From NCBI RefSeq assembly GCF_000224145.3, contig NC_020172.2, positions 4,369,961-4,433,960 of the forward strand: a stretch of DNA of 64,000 bases. Reading direction: 5' to 3'. The DNA comes from Ciona intestinalis. Its lineage: Eukaryota > Chordata > Ascidiacea > Phlebobranchia > Cionidae. The translations under genes and the position numbers were made by a program. This document shows positions 33,201-39,164 of this stretch, in pieces; the first letter of the stretch is position 1, and every line of letters begins with the position of its first letter. A model generated the notes under the pieces. It was not told the DNA's origin. It did no database searches and saw nothing but the letters and a program-made list of their open reading frames with translations.

Positions 33201-36032
33201 TTTCTTTCATGTTCCTTCTCTCTCCTTTTTCGACGCTTTCTGCTTTGCATGTCGACGAACCACTATGACATCACAATCACCCACAGACATCAATGAATGC
33301 CTGGACTACAACGAGAGTCCGTGTCCCCATGGCTGCATCAACACCATTGGTTCATTTGAATGTATTTGCCCTCTTGGGTTGCGGTACTTGGCAGATGATA
33401 AATCATGTGCAGGATTAGTCCGAATCCCAAACAACAACAATGGTCGTCACCCTGTGTTAGAGAATCCTGGTTTACTTCCCCAGCATGGAAGAATCTCGCT
33501 TGTCCCGTTGCGCAATCAAAGAATATTCGCTCCTACTTTCACATTCCGTGATTTTCGATGTCCAACTGGTTACAGATACCATGGTGGCAGATGCAGAGGT
33601 AGTGACCTGCACTAGAACGTTCTCATTTCCTTTTTTATTTCTCTTTATTTTCTCTTCTCCGCATGTTTCTCCTTGCATGAATGCCCATTCAAATTGTTTG
33701 TGTTTTTTTATTTTAAATTTATAAATTATAAGTTCACAGTCACCTTTTACTGAAACACTTCATTTTGTAGTAATTTCTAAATTTATATCGTTTTCATTTT
33801 GTAGTAATTTCTAATTTATATCGAAAAAATTGACCATATCACACTGGATAGAGCACTCAACTCATAAACTATGTGTGTCCTTGGGAAAACAATTAGTGGA
33901 AATTGCTATAACCCAGTAGTCACTAATGGGTTCTCCTACAGAGTTACTTGTTAACGAAACAGGCATTAGTTGTATAAAATAGAACACCCATGTTATAACT
34001 TGTAAAGTTTTCCGCCAAGCGAGGATAAATGTGTTACATTCATTCCTTTATAGTAATTTCCTACCGCAGTTACCAAGACAAAAATTTTATTTCTCTTTTT
34101 TTTGTTTCAGATATTAATGAATGTAGAGAAGTCTCGGGCATCTGTCAATTCAGTTGCAACAACACATTAGGAAGCTACAAATGTTTGTGTCCTATCGGTT
34201 ACAGAGTTGCTGCTAACGGAAGGAATTGTGAAGGTATAAAAAATAATTTACTTTTTTTTAAATGTACATTAATTACTGTGAGGCATATTTTCAATATAGG
34301 TTTCAATTTAACAAAATATTTTGTGTTTAGAATTAAAATGTTATCTTAAAGATGTCTTTTATAAATTAATTAAACAATCTTATCTATAGTAAACTATGTA
34401 GAAATTTATTATAACTTTTTTTTTTAAATACCATTTTCTTTATAGGTTACTTAATGTGCAGCATATTTTATGAATTTTATAATGTAATGTAAAAAGAATA
34501 AAATATTGAGGGTTTTGAATACAAATGTTATGTTCAAGATGTGTATATATGTTTCTGAAATCGTTTATAATTTATTATAATACAGCAAACTGTTATCAGT
34601 TTTAGTTATTTATTATAAATTTTAGAAAAGAAAATAATTATTATTATTTTTATAGCAATTTGTTATAAATATTTGAAATTTGTTATAAATTGTAACAATC
34701 TATTATAGATTCTAAAAATCTGTTATAAATTATTGCAACTTAATGCTGTTTTTGGCAATCCATTATAAATTTAGAAGTCTATTATAAATTACAGCAAACT
34801 ATTATTATTTTTAGCAGTCCATTATAAATTGTATAGAATTGTGTTATAAATAGCAATCTTTTATTATTTTTAGAAATCTTTTATAAATTATAGCAGTTTA
34901 TTATAACCTGATCATATTGCCAGATATTGATGAATGTGCAGAAGGGTTGATGCATTGCTTACCTAACCAGATGTGTTTTAACAAGAGAGGATCAGCCTCG
35001 TGTCTCAACACACCTTGTCCACCATCGTATGTGAGAGTATCTTCAAATGGGTGAGTGGAATATTATAATGTCGATGCCATGGCACAGTGGTTGGTGCGCT
35101 TCCAACCCAGAGGTAATGGGTTTAAGGCTCGCCGTTGCTACTATTGTGGGCGTTTGTATAAGACTATATTTATAAGACTGTAACATTTCATACCAGTGCG
35201 GTGGCAAAGTGGTTAGCGTGCATGCTTCTAACCCAGAGGTTATTGGTTTAAGTCTTGTCGCTGCTATCATTGTGGGCGTATGTGTCCTTGGGCAAGACAC
35301 TTACTAACAATTGCTCTAACCCAGTTAACCCTAATGGGTTGTCCAAGTTATCAGTCACACATTAAAACAAAAAAATAAAGAATTATATACAAAAGAATAA
35401 AAAATCATCACTGACAGAGTTATATATGTAGTAACTTATAAGCAGGCATGAGATGACTCAAATAGAACACCTGTGTTATAAAAACTTTAAAATGTTTTAA
35501 TCTTCCNNNNNNNNNNNNNNNNNNNNNNNNNNNNNNNNNNNNNNNNNNNNNNNNNNTACTACCTACATAAGTGTGTGTTTTTTATTTTTCAACTAATAGA
35601 CCAAAATGGCTAATTAGTAATTATTACACACTTTATTTAAACTATAACATCACTATTTTATACTTTGTAGCATACCCATTTTTTGTACATCACTCCAACT
35701 TTTTACTATTTCTGAAAAAAGGGGCAATGGGTCAATCGTGGCATAAATCCTAGGTCCCATGGGGTTCCACTCTGCAGGAAAATAGAAGGAAAATAGACAA
35801 ATTAATATTTTCATTATTCTTTTATAGGTTTGTGGCACGCAACACATTCAGGGGACCGTTTGATATCCGTACCGAGAATCACAAAGGGGTGGTATATACT
35901 ACACGTGCATTGAACACAGCTCGAACTTTCCATCTGGAAGCTCAAGCGACATCATTTACATACGACAACACACGTATCGAGTACCAGACCAAATTCATCA
36001 TATATATTAGTGTTGCCGGTCACCGGTTTTAA
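64..36032 (+). CDS. HMCN1: Hemicentin-like extracellular matrix protein, C-terminal portion (67 exons, 5' end outside window)
   Basis: Hemicentins are very large secreted matrix proteins that hold tissues and basement membranes together. The domain order seen here is diagnostic: a long tandem Ig array, six TSP1 repeats, nidogen G2F, calcium-binding EGF modules and a short C-terminal domain ending in a stop at 36030-36032. The same order is known from vertebrate and nematode hemicentins. The N-terminal VWA domain and the earlier Ig domains must lie upstream; the first exon here (64-177) starts inside an Ig domain. I placed 67 exons whose lengths and phases join without a frame error (about 10.4 kb coding, ~3,480 residues). 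One expected exon near the C-terminus is missing beside the N gap at 35507. Almost all introns are under 800 bp and carry SINEs or MITEs; two carry U5 snRNA genes. The symbol is by family; whether it is the orthologue of HMCN1 or of the HMCN1/HMCN2 ancestor cannot be told from here. Confidence 0.93.
1186..1352 (+). mobile_element. Composite tRNA-derived SINE whose tail abuts hemicentin exon 3
   Basis: The head resembles a tRNA promoter (TGGTTAGCGTGTCTGAC and GGTTCAAGGCTC). The body has the GCTACCATTGTG and GACACT pieces seen in dozens of copies in this window. It ends in TTACATTCATTCACATAG, so the acceptor of exon 3 at 1357 is immediately after it. It probably corresponds to the Ciona composite SINE family (Cics-1, name from memory). 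Confidence 0.75.
1965..2166 (+). mobile_element. TA-flanked MITE (TAGTAGGGTGGGG family), hemicentin intron 4
   Basis: A ~200 bp element with ends resembling TAGTAGGGT...GGACAC and GTGTCCCATC...ACCCTACTATA. The interior has the family words TTGGTAGTAAACAAAGAACAT and GTTAATTGTTTAAAACAC. TA duplications flank the ends. Confidence 0.75.
2748..2846 (+). mobile_element. SINE 3' half next to the exon 6 acceptor
   Basis: It contains the family 3' module: AACAGAACACCTGTGTTATAA, the CGACTGTCGTT piece and a tail with ATTCATTCATTTATT. The tail runs straight into the polypyrimidine tract of exon 6 (2856). A shorter tail piece at 2205-2256 sits in the same way before exon 5. Confidence 0.7.
3693..3812 (+). 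mobile_element. SINE 3' half next to the exon 8 acceptor
   Basis: The full 3' module runs from ACATACGTGGTAACTCG through AACACCTGTGTTATAAC to AAGCAAGTTACATTCATTC. The exon 8 acceptor follows at 3827/3828. Confidence 0.72.
6195..6500 (+). mobile_element. SINE copy with head and tail modules in hemicentin intron 12
   Basis: Head (GTAAGTGCGTCTGCC, GGTTCAAGGC), middle (AGACATTTAACGGCAATTGC, AGTGGTTACTAATGG) and a diverged 3' module (ACAGAACACCCGTAGTGTAA) are all present. Older and more diverged than most copies here. Confidence 0.65.
8766..8968 (-). mobile_element. Inverted SINE starting at the exon 17 donor, with a hairpin element inside
   Basis: The intron opens GTGGGTGAATGAATGTTACTT, the reverse complement of a SINE tail, so the repeat begins at the splice donor (8765). 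The reverse 3' module reappears at 8920-8966. Between them lies a ~105 bp inverted-repeat element (CTCATCTGGTATAAAAA ... TTTTTATACCAGACGAGC). Confidence 0.7.
8795..8900. mobile_element. Hairpin MITE (GGCTCATCTGGTATAAAA family) nested in a SINE
   Basis: Imperfect inverted halves of about 40 bp meet around an ACGTCATAATTGCATTATG centre. A close relative lies at 11458-11570, again inside an inverted SINE. Diverged relatives are at about 12680-12800 and 23580-23790. Confidence 0.6.
9669..20495 (+). CDS. HMCN1: Hemicentin Ig domains 12-22 (exons 19-38)
   Basis: Exons: 9669-9839, 10230-10354, 10711-10916, 11254-11346, 11792-11982, 12505-12633, 13389-13544, 13863-13944, 14246-14361, 14866-15040, 15478-15668, 16047-16250, 16639-16726, 17185-17318, 17720-17891, 18299-18452, 18819-18940, 19204-19336, 19822-19922, 20272-20495. 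All domains in this block keep both disulfide cysteines and the core Trp. The introns after exon 24 (12634-13388) and exon 27 (14362-14865) contain U5 snRNA genes. Exon 38 completes domain 21 and opens domain 22, which finishes in exon 39. Confidence 0.9.
10385..10662 (-). mobile_element. SINE copy, reverse orientation, in hemicentin intron 20
   Basis: It reads from the tail module (AACACAGGTGTTCATACACTTC) to the tRNA-like head (CCTTGAACCCATAACCTCTAG) on the plus strand, so the element is antisense to the gene. Confidence 0.7.
11393..11786 (+). mobile_element. Compound repeat: SINE middle, inverted SINE with hairpin MITE, then a sense SINE tail
   Basis: Order: CCCAGTAGTCACTAA (sense), hairpin element 11458-11570, inverted 3' module around 11600-11648, then a sense 3' module 11680-11785 that ends TTACATTCATTCATTC-like just before the exon 23 acceptor at 11791. 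At least three insertions are stacked. Confidence 0.65.
12262..12425 (-). mobile_element. MITE (TAGTAGGGTGGGG family), partial, hemicentin intron 23
   Basis: Family interior in the reverse sense (GATGTGTTTTAAACAATTAAC, GTTTACTACTAAATGGG) and the end AAAAGGTGTCCCATATTCTCA. The left end is degraded. Confidence 0.65.
13072..13127 (+). promoter_or_regulatory. Candidate snRNA promoter (PSE-like) of U5 copy 1
   Basis: CCCCACAAAC starts at 13072 (-56), followed by a CTAG and T run and then GATACTAATTTAC. The block is conserved at the same spacing in front of the second U5 gene, while sequence further away is much less alike. snRNA genes transcribed by RNA polymerase II use a proximal sequence element near -55. 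The tunicate consensus is not known to me, so the assignment rests on the two-copy comparison. Confidence 0.6.
13128..13242 (+). ncRNA. U5: U5 spliceosomal snRNA gene, copy 1 (inside a hemicentin intron)
   Basis: About 115 nt. It holds the invariant U5 loop 1 (CGCCTTTTACTAAAG, 13172-13186) closed by the stem ATTCTTT/AAAGAAT. The 5' end reads TACTCTGGCTTCTCTTCAG and pairs through ACTC with the later GAGT. Next come an Sm-type site (ATTTTTC, 13214-13220) and a perfect 3' hairpin CCTGAC...GTCAGG (13225-13240). Human U5 differs in the loop-closing stem in a compensatory way (AATCTTT/AAAGATT). Upstream sequence is shared with copy 2, including CCCCACAAAC at -56, a candidate PSE. The gene lies in the 755 bp intron between hemicentin exons 24 and 25, on the same strand. 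U5 loop 1 aligns exon ends in the spliceosome. Exact RNA ends are estimated. Confidence 0.93.
13575..13705 (-). mobile_element. MITE (TAGTAGGGTGGGG family), truncated, hemicentin intron 25
   Basis: A clear end TAGTAGGTTGGGGTAAGATGG leads into the reverse interior (GTGCTTTAAACAATTAACAGC). The other terminal repeat is missing. Confidence 0.65.
14008..14228 (+). mobile_element. Two tandem SINE 3' modules before hemicentin exon 27
   Basis: The module TGGTAACTCGTAAG ... GTTACATT[TC]ATTCAATAC occurs twice in a row, the second copy shortened. The tail of the second is followed closely by the acceptor at 14245. Confidence 0.68.
14421..14476 (+). promoter_or_regulatory. Candidate snRNA promoter (PSE-like) of U5 copy 2
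   Basis: CCCCACAAAC starts at 14421, exactly 56 bp before the inferred RNA start, as in copy 1. It is followed by CTAG, a T run and GATACTAATTTAC. A further shared piece, ATACGTTTTGTG, lies a little upstream in both copies. Confidence 0.6.
14477..14591 (+). ncRNA. U5: U5 spliceosomal snRNA gene, copy 2 (inside a hemicentin intron)
   Basis: This is the same 115 nt architecture as the copy at 13128. Loop 1, its stem and the 5' domain are identical. It differs by one base before the Sm site (TTTAACT instead of TTTATCT) and by three bases in the 3' hairpin, which here is TGGC-TTCG-GTCA with a UUCG-type tetraloop and weaker outer pairing. The CCCCACAAAC upstream block is again at -56, followed by a conserved GATACTAATTTAC at about -32. 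It lies in the intron between hemicentin exons 27 and 28. Both the RNA and the promoter-like block are preserved, so a working variant is more likely than a retroposed pseudogene, though the changed 3' hairpin leaves some doubt. Confidence 0.88.
15095..15268 (+). mobile_element. MITE (TAGTAGGGTGGGG family), diverged, hemicentin intron 28
   Basis: Interior words are present (TAGTAAGCAAAGAAAATTCAA, GTTAATTGTTTAAAACATGA) and the right end reads AAGATGTCCCGTTCCCCACCC. Confidence 0.6.
15695..15812 (+). repeat. Dispersed CCCCTAACTACCAACCTCTAAC repeat
   Basis: CTAACAACCCCTAACTACC, CTCTAACACTTTCCACCAGC and a following AATCTGTA...GGATTCTT. Matching copies are at about 57225-57340 (sense) and 45430-45545 (reverse). 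I do not recognise the family. Confidence 0.6.
17555..17700 (-). mobile_element. MITE (TAGTAGGGTGGGG family), partial, hemicentin intron 32
   Basis: The reverse interior (CATTAACAACGGTCCATGG, TTTGTTTACTGCCAAATGGGA) is followed by AAAAGGTGTCCCATTTTGCCC and CCCTATTATA. The element ends about 20 bp before the exon 33 acceptor. Confidence 0.65.
18961..19083 (-). mobile_element. MITE (TAGTAGGGTGGGG family) with internal deletion
   Basis: Both ends are present (TAGTAGGGTGGGAGAAGACGG; CTCCTCCCACCCTACTATA) but the element is only about 123 bp because the middle is gone. Confidence 0.72.
19352..19560 (-). mobile_element. (ATT)n-tailed short retroposon in hemicentin intron 36
   Basis: It starts with an AAT microsatellite and reads TTTATTTGTCTCTTCGATTAC, then AAAAGACAGGATATAGAGAC, AACAACAGTTGTTAAAACAC and AGCGTGGTCGCTACACC. 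The reverse complement with an (ATT)n tail recurs widely in the window. Confidence 0.7.
20867..22368 (+). CDS. HMCN1: Hemicentin Ig domains 23 and 24, both lacking the canonical cysteines (exons 39-42)
   Basis: Exons: 20867-21004, 21366-21492, 21649-21845, 22234-22368. Exon 39 first finishes domain 22 (TYTCVAQNGAG) and then opens domain 23. In domain 23 the B-strand cysteine position reads LLLPV and the F-strand position reads YSVTAQN. In domain 24 they read LALGV and YVATALN. Both domains keep the strand C Trp (SITWSKNG, DVTWTKDG), the D-x-G-x-Y turn and the closing N-x-AG. Each domain has therefore lost its disulfide as a pair, with the rest of the fold motif intact. The reading frame is open and the splice sites are good, so this does not look like decay. 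Confidence 0.88.
22555..22697 (-). mobile_element. SINE head, reverse orientation, hemicentin intron 42
   Basis: It reads CCCACAATGGTAGCAGG ... CTTGAACCCATAACCTC ... CTAACCAACTGCGTCACAGCG, the reverse complement of the tRNA-like head. Confidence 0.68.
22760..25001 (+). CDS. HMCN1: Hemicentin Ig domains 25-27 (exons 43-47)
   Basis: Exons: 22760-22941, 23316-23544, 23912-24028, 24381-24513, 24835-25001. These are the last three Ig domains before the TSP1 block. Cysteines return (TLVCAAT / YGCEARN, LLDCPVQ / YTCIAFN, VLDCQAV / YECLASN). The domain 25/26 border is bridged inside exon 44. Exon 47 ends in phase 0 at LITIR and is followed directly by the first TSP1 exon. Confidence 0.9.
25023..25213 (+). 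mobile_element. MITE (TAGTAGGGTGGGG family) before the first TSP1 exon
   Basis: Left end TAGTAGGGTGGGGTTGG, interior AGTAAACAAAGAATATTTAG, right part ATGATATCCCATCTCACCCC and ATTACTATA. The exon 48 acceptor (25222) lies about ten bases beyond the element. Confidence 0.68.
25223..28043 (+). CDS. HMCN1: Hemicentin six thrombospondin type 1 repeats (exons 48-53)
   Basis: Exons: 25223-25394, 25849-26019, 26268-26438, 26787-26957, 27165-27335, 27873-28043. Each TSP1 repeat is one exon of 171 nt (172 for the first), and the introns between them are all phase 1, the ideal arrangement for exon shuffling or duplication. Repeats read N-G-x-W-x-x-W-x-x-C-S-x-S-C-G-x-G followed by R-x-R-x-C-N-N-P and a closing C-x-x-x-P-C. 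The WxxWxxC and CSxSCG motifs are the known sites for C-mannosylation and O-fucosylation. Six repeats is the number I recall for vertebrate hemicentin-1. Confidence 0.93.
28279..30717 (+). CDS. HMCN1: Hemicentin nidogen-G2F domain plus short Cys hairpin (exons 54-58)
   Basis: Exons: 28279-28425, 28875-28996, 29376-29513, 30020-30154, 30552-30717. The G2F beta-barrel known from nidogen and hemicentin begins GPREGEGIAFGTIND and continues through SGVFNRVVMVEF, a H-H-V-x-G stretch and a long beta region ending at QLDVQIAPG. The last exon then adds CPEGF...GRYC, the two-cysteine piece that also precedes the first full EGF in vertebrate hemicentins. In nidogen the G2F domain binds perlecan and collagen IV; the partner in hemicentin is less clear. 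Confidence 0.9.
28565..28790 (+). mobile_element. SINE copy in the G2F region of hemicentin
   Basis: Good tRNA-like head (GTGCCGTGGCACAGTGGTTA, GGTTATGAGTTCAAAGC), middle module (CAATTGCTTAAACCC, TGGTCAGTAATG), then GTTACATACATGGTAACTCG. The 3' end is cut short. Confidence 0.75.
29808..30010 (+). repeat. Short local repeats in the intron before hemicentin exon 57
   Basis: GCAACTTGTGAGGTCCTA, CAACTTGTGAAGTTCTAATAC and CAACTTGTAAAGTTCTAATAC occur in series with AGGCAC(A/G)CCAGGG-type words between. Confidence 0.55.
30740..31000 (+). mobile_element. SINE fragments in the intron before the first full EGF exon
   Basis: Several head and middle pieces (GGTGTATATGGCAAGAG, TTGTGGGTGTATGTG, GACATTTAACAGCAATTGC, CCCAGTGGTCACTAATGG) appear in broken order. 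Confidence 0.55.
31075..35050 (+). CDS. HMCN1: Hemicentin calcium-binding EGF modules (exons 59-66)
   Basis: Exons: 31075-31194, 31659-31793, 32141-32263, 32441-32572, 32950-33078, 33287-33598, 34111-34233, 34924-35050. Seven exons carry one EGF module each, opening with the D-I-[DN]-E-C calcium-binding signature and keeping six cysteines. Exon 64 (312 nt) holds an EGF, then a ~45-residue Asn/Arg-rich linker (RIPNNNNGRHP, then several Arg-rich stretches), then a CPTGYRYHGGRC hairpin. The linker sits where vertebrate hemicentin has its basic spacer. Joining introns are phase 1. The last exon ends in phase 2 at SSNG, and the next family segment is not found before the final exon. Confidence 0.9.
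31350..31555 (+). mobile_element. SINE copy in the intron after the first EGF exon
   Basis: It runs from GGCATGACACTTAACAGC through CAGTGGTCACTAATGGG and ACATACGTGGTAACTC to a GCAAGTTACATTCATCC tail; the head is missing. Confidence 0.72.
32690..32866 (+). mobile_element. (ATT)n-tailed short retroposon
   Basis: Sense copy: GTGTAGCGACCACATTTATTT, GTGTTTTAACAACTGTTGTT, GCTACCGTAATCGAAGAGAC, tail AATAAAGTTTATTATTATT. Other copies lie at about 25496-25620 (reverse), 28120-28240, 42125-42295 (reverse), 44395-44560, 54680-54835 (reverse), 62335-62495 and 63520-63670. Confidence 0.7.
33838..34054 (+). mobile_element. SINE copy before hemicentin exon 65
   Basis: Diverged head (CTGGATAGAGCACTCAAC), then CAGTAGTCACTAATGGG, GAACACCCATGTTATAAC and a GTTACATTCATTCC tail. 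Confidence 0.65.
34560..34912 (+). repeat. Degenerate AT-rich tandem repeat before hemicentin exon 66
   Basis: Units of about 20-30 bp built on TTATAAATT and TAGCAATCTATTATAAATT recur a dozen or so times up to the exon 66 acceptor. Confidence 0.65.
35075..35506 (+). mobile_element. Two overlapping SINE heads and one body running into the N gap
   Basis: Heads at 35075-35160 (CCATGGCACAGTGGTTGG) and 35195-35290 (GTGGCAAAGTGGTTAGCG) are followed by the middle and 3' modules up to AACACCTGTGTTATAA. The element continues to the gap at 35507, which may explain why assembly failed here. Confidence 0.75.
35507..35556. other. Assembly gap (50 N) beside a missing hemicentin exon
   Basis: Fifty Ns, a size that suggests a placeholder rather than a measurement. 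The flanks are a SINE on the left and plain AT-rich intron on the right. The segment of hemicentin expected between exon 66 and the last exon is not readable anywhere in 35051-35827. Confidence 0.95.
35828..36032 (+). CDS. HMCN1: Hemicentin C-terminal exon with stop codon
   Basis: This exon encodes about 67 residues ending in a stop at 36030. It contains ENHKGVVYTTRAL and IEYQTKFIIYISV, which match the last segment of vertebrate hemicentins (remembered as ENLKGVVYTTRPL and IEYQTTFIVYIAV). It would splice in frame to exon 66, but doing so skips roughly 40 residues that lie between these points in the vertebrate protein. No clear AATAAA follows the stop. The next gene (minus strand) ends 658 bp downstream, so the two converge. 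Confidence 0.88.
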
Positions 36033-36690
36033 ACATTTCCGTTTGGCATCACTGAAAATTTTCTCATTTTCTTCAATGCATTATCACGCTTCAAGTGCCA
36101 AATTTTTTAGAGTAATTTTGTCATTTTAGTTTCAGTAATTAACATTTTTCTAGCTTTCATTTGATACCTGTCACAGCGTGTTTTAAGTTTCATGCATAAT
36201 ACTTTGTATGTCAACATATACTTGTATATTTCTAGTGTGCCTTGTGTATAGAATTATAAATAGAAAAACATTGGTTGAATCAGGAACGCTGCTTTATTGA
36301 ACGACAAAAATTGTTGGCAGTTGTTTTCATCTTTTACTTTTTGTTTTTTTAGAAGAATTCAGAAAATTTTATTTAAGCAAATGCAGACATTTTTACATTA
36401 AATAAGCGAATTCAGAATAATTCGGAAAAATTTATTTAGCAAAATTAAAAAATTGTAAGCAAATTCTGTGGTGAACGTGCATAATGCGGGTTCATAGTGA
36501 ATGCTCCAGGAGTACCTTAGACTTAAAAAAACAATTGTGCTTTAAATCCTGAAAAGGTAAAGTTTAAAAACTTTCTTTTACTACTAAAATTAATTATAGA
36601 CAGGTAGAAATTAAAAATTTAATTTATTTTGTCCACATAAATTTGTGATTAGGAATATTGCTTAGAAAGGAGTTGGCGCATGTGTAACTT
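36033..36690. other. Convergent intergenic region, hemicentin 3' end to ML copy A
   Basis: AT-rich sequence that must hold the 3' UTRs of both genes. I see no coding segment, no RNA gene and no recognisable repeat. Confidence 0.6.
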
Positions 36691-39164
36691 TTACACCAAA
36701 GAAGTTTCTAGTTTGACACATGCTTCAATTTGTCCATTTTCATTTACAAGCGTCCCACTTATATTGTAAAATGTGTAGAACCACGGGAGATTCACACTCT
36801 TTATTCTAGAATAGATATATTTGTCTGCAAAATATATGAATGTTTGTAAGTGATTTTGCGCTAATTTTTTGAAGTTTTGTACAAACACTCATGCGTTTGG
36901 GTAGAATCTCACTTTTCTAACTTTTGGAAAAATTCAATTTTTTCGAGTTCTGGTACAAACACGTGACACCGGTATCATATGCGTAGGGGTAGAATCACAC
37001 TTATTTGACTTTGGCAAAGAAAAGTTTTTTTTGGTTCTGGTACAAACACATGATACAGGTATCATACGTTGAGGTAGAATTTCACATTTTCACTTTTGCA
37101 AAAATTGCGATTTTTTCATGTTCTGGTACAAGACATAATAACCAGTATCATGCGTTGGGGTAGAATCGCATTTTTTTGGCTTTTCAAAAAAATCAGATTT
37201 TTTTAGTTTCGGTACAAACGCATGAAATCATCATGCATTAGGGTAGATTCACACTTTTTTTTAACCTTTGCAAAAAAAAATTTTTTTAGTTTTGGTACAA
37301 ACACATTTGATATCGTTATCATGCATTGGGGTAGAATTTCACATTTTGATATTTGCAAAAAAAAACTTTTTTTTAGTTTTAGTACCAACACATGATACTT
37401 GTATCATATGTGTTGGGGTAAAATCTTACTTTTTTGACTTTTGAAAATAATCAATCTTTTCGAGTTCTGGTACAAACACATGACACCGGTATCATATGCG
37501 TTGGGATGGAATCACACTTTTTTGACTTTGGTAAAAAAATCGCCTTTTTTTAGTTTTGGTTCCAACACATAATACCGGTATCATGCGTTTGGGTAGAATC
37601 GCATTTTTTTTACTTTGGTAAAAAATCGGATTTTTTTGGTACAAACACATGGTACCTGTATCATGCGTTTGGGGTAGAATCTCACATTTTTGACATGCCA
37701 AAAAAATAAAAAAAATTCGAGTTCCGGTATAAACACATGATACCAGCTGTATCATGCATTGGGGCAAAACATGAATAAAATTTTGAACAAAACAAGAAAA
37801 AAAAATTAGACAAAGCATTATTAAAACATGGACCACCATAAAAAAATTGAACAAAACATGGGCAAAAAATAATTTTTTACCTCCAATTTTCCCTTTACAA
37901 TGATATTTTTTATCAGCACAAAAATCTCCATCTAGTGCAATAAGCTTTGATGTGTTTTTAGGTCCAGTTCCAGCCCATACAACCACGTGGTAGATAAGGG
38001 TATTATAATTGTGACCTGTATATAAGTTACATTGCNNNNNNNNNNNNNNNNNNNNNNNNNNNNNNNNNNNNNNNNNNNNNNNNNNGTAGTCACTAATGGG
38101 TTGTCCATATTATCAGCCATACATAAAAAAAATAAAAAAATAATCACCCACAAAGTAACATACAAAGTAACTCATAAGCCGGCATGAGGTCTTCCAAATG
38201 AAACAACTGTGTTATAACGACTCATTTCCAAGCCGCTGGAAGCTAACTAAGTCACATTCATTCATTTGGTTTTTCTAGATTAAGTATTGCATTGATTAAA
38301 ACTGCTTTAAAGTTTTCATTTAAACACCTTACCATTGGGTATTGTATTACAAACAAAAAAAGTTCTACTTACTTTCAAAAAATGATATTTTAACGTGGAA
38401 AAGTTTTAAAAATTCGGGTGGATTTGGTGAAATTTCAATCGATAATCTTGATCGTGGAGCTGGAAAGTAAAACATTTTTTTTAACTTAACTTTTCCCAAA
38501 AAAGTATATTTAACTTGTTTCCTGCGCCGCAAAAATATATATTTAAATTGTTTTTCCCAAATAAATATATATCTTACTTGTTTTCCACAAAAAATATATA
38601 TATATTTAAACTGTTTTTCGCTATATATATAAAAATGTATTTATTTAAATAAATTTAAAAAATGTGTTTATTAAAGTAAAGGAAAATATTTAAACTGTTT
38701 TTACAGTATGATACAGTGTGCACTTTAATTGGTTTTAAACTCAGATTATTAGATTTATACTATATAGTAGAGTGGGGGAAGATGATACACCTTTTTATTC
38801 TATTTTCTCGTCCTATTTAATAGTAAACAGAGTCAAATATTTGTGAAACCATATGCCTACGACTTCCATAGATCGTTGTTAATTGTTTAAAACACGTTCA
38901 AAATATTGGAAAATTATGTTCCAAAAGTGTCCTATCTTTCGGCAGCCAACTATATATAGTAGGCCTATGCGTGTTAAGAAATTTTAAATATTAAAAAAAC
39001 ATGTGGAATTTTAAATATTAACTTTCATATAATAAGTTTCATATATCAAGAAAAAACATTTCAAGTGCCTTACCACAGTCCGTGTATTTTAAAGGGTAGA
39101 TTTTATTTATTATTTTGCACTCGACCAACACAAAAAGACTGAGAAACAGCAGAAAAAATTTCAT
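36691..39164 (-). CDS. Secreted ML-domain protein, GM2-activator-like, copy A
   Basis: Four exons on the minus strand: 39074-39164 (start codon 39164), 38373-38459, 37881-38015, 36691-36824 (stop 36691-36693), all joined in phase 1. The ~149-residue product starts with a signal peptide (MKFFLLFLSLFVLVEC) and continues YTDCG, PNPP, a V-W-A-G-T-G-P strand, CKGKIG and a last segment containing NLPWFYTFYNISG and EACVKLET. That last segment resembles the end of the GM2 activator (ELPSWL... RLGCIKI). ML proteins bind single lipids in a beta cup; the ligand is unknown here. The N gap at 38036 and a long tandem repeat lie in its introns. It is convergent with hemicentin. Confidence 0.83.
36878..37770 (+). 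repeat. Minisatellite, about 11 units of 75-90 bp, intron 3 of ML copy A
   Basis: The repeated words are GGTACAAACACATGATACC, GGTATCATGCGTTGGGGTAGA, then ATC[TG]CA followed by TTTTTGACTTTGGCAAAAAA. Units start near 36880, 36953, 37044, 37123, 37212, 37303, 37382, 37471, 37560, 37642 and 37729, each diverged from the next. The reverse-strand open frames over it are by-products of the repeat. Confidence 0.85.
38036..38085. other. Assembly gap (50 N) in intron 2 of ML copy A
   Basis: Fifty Ns between exon 3 (37881-38015) and exon 2 (38373-38459) of the minus-strand ML gene. The right flank is the 3' half of a SINE, so the gap probably hides the rest of that repeat. The gene model is unaffected because the phases match across it. 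Confidence 0.95.
38767..38957 (+). mobile_element. MITE (TAGTAGGGTGGGG family) in intron 1 of ML copy A
   Basis: Left end TAGTAGAGTGGGGGAAGATGA, interior TAATAGTAAACAGAGTC and GTTAATTGTTTAAAACACG, right end AAGTGTCCTATC with a degraded terminal repeat. Confidence 0.65.

Noticed and set aside
35075-35300. Possible tRNA genes (TGGTTAGCG and GGTTCAAG boxes)
   Set aside because: The A- and B-box-like words occur in dozens of diverged copies with the same SINE body and there is no cloverleaf or anticodon arm, so these are SINE heads.
36878-37770. CRISPR-like array
   Set aside because: Units are diverged, contiguous and lack constant repeats with unique spacers, and the genome is animal; it is a minisatellite.
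37492-37986. A 164-codon minus-strand open frame
   Set aside because: It combines exon 3 of ML copy A with read-through into its intron and the minisatellite; only 37881-38015 is coding.
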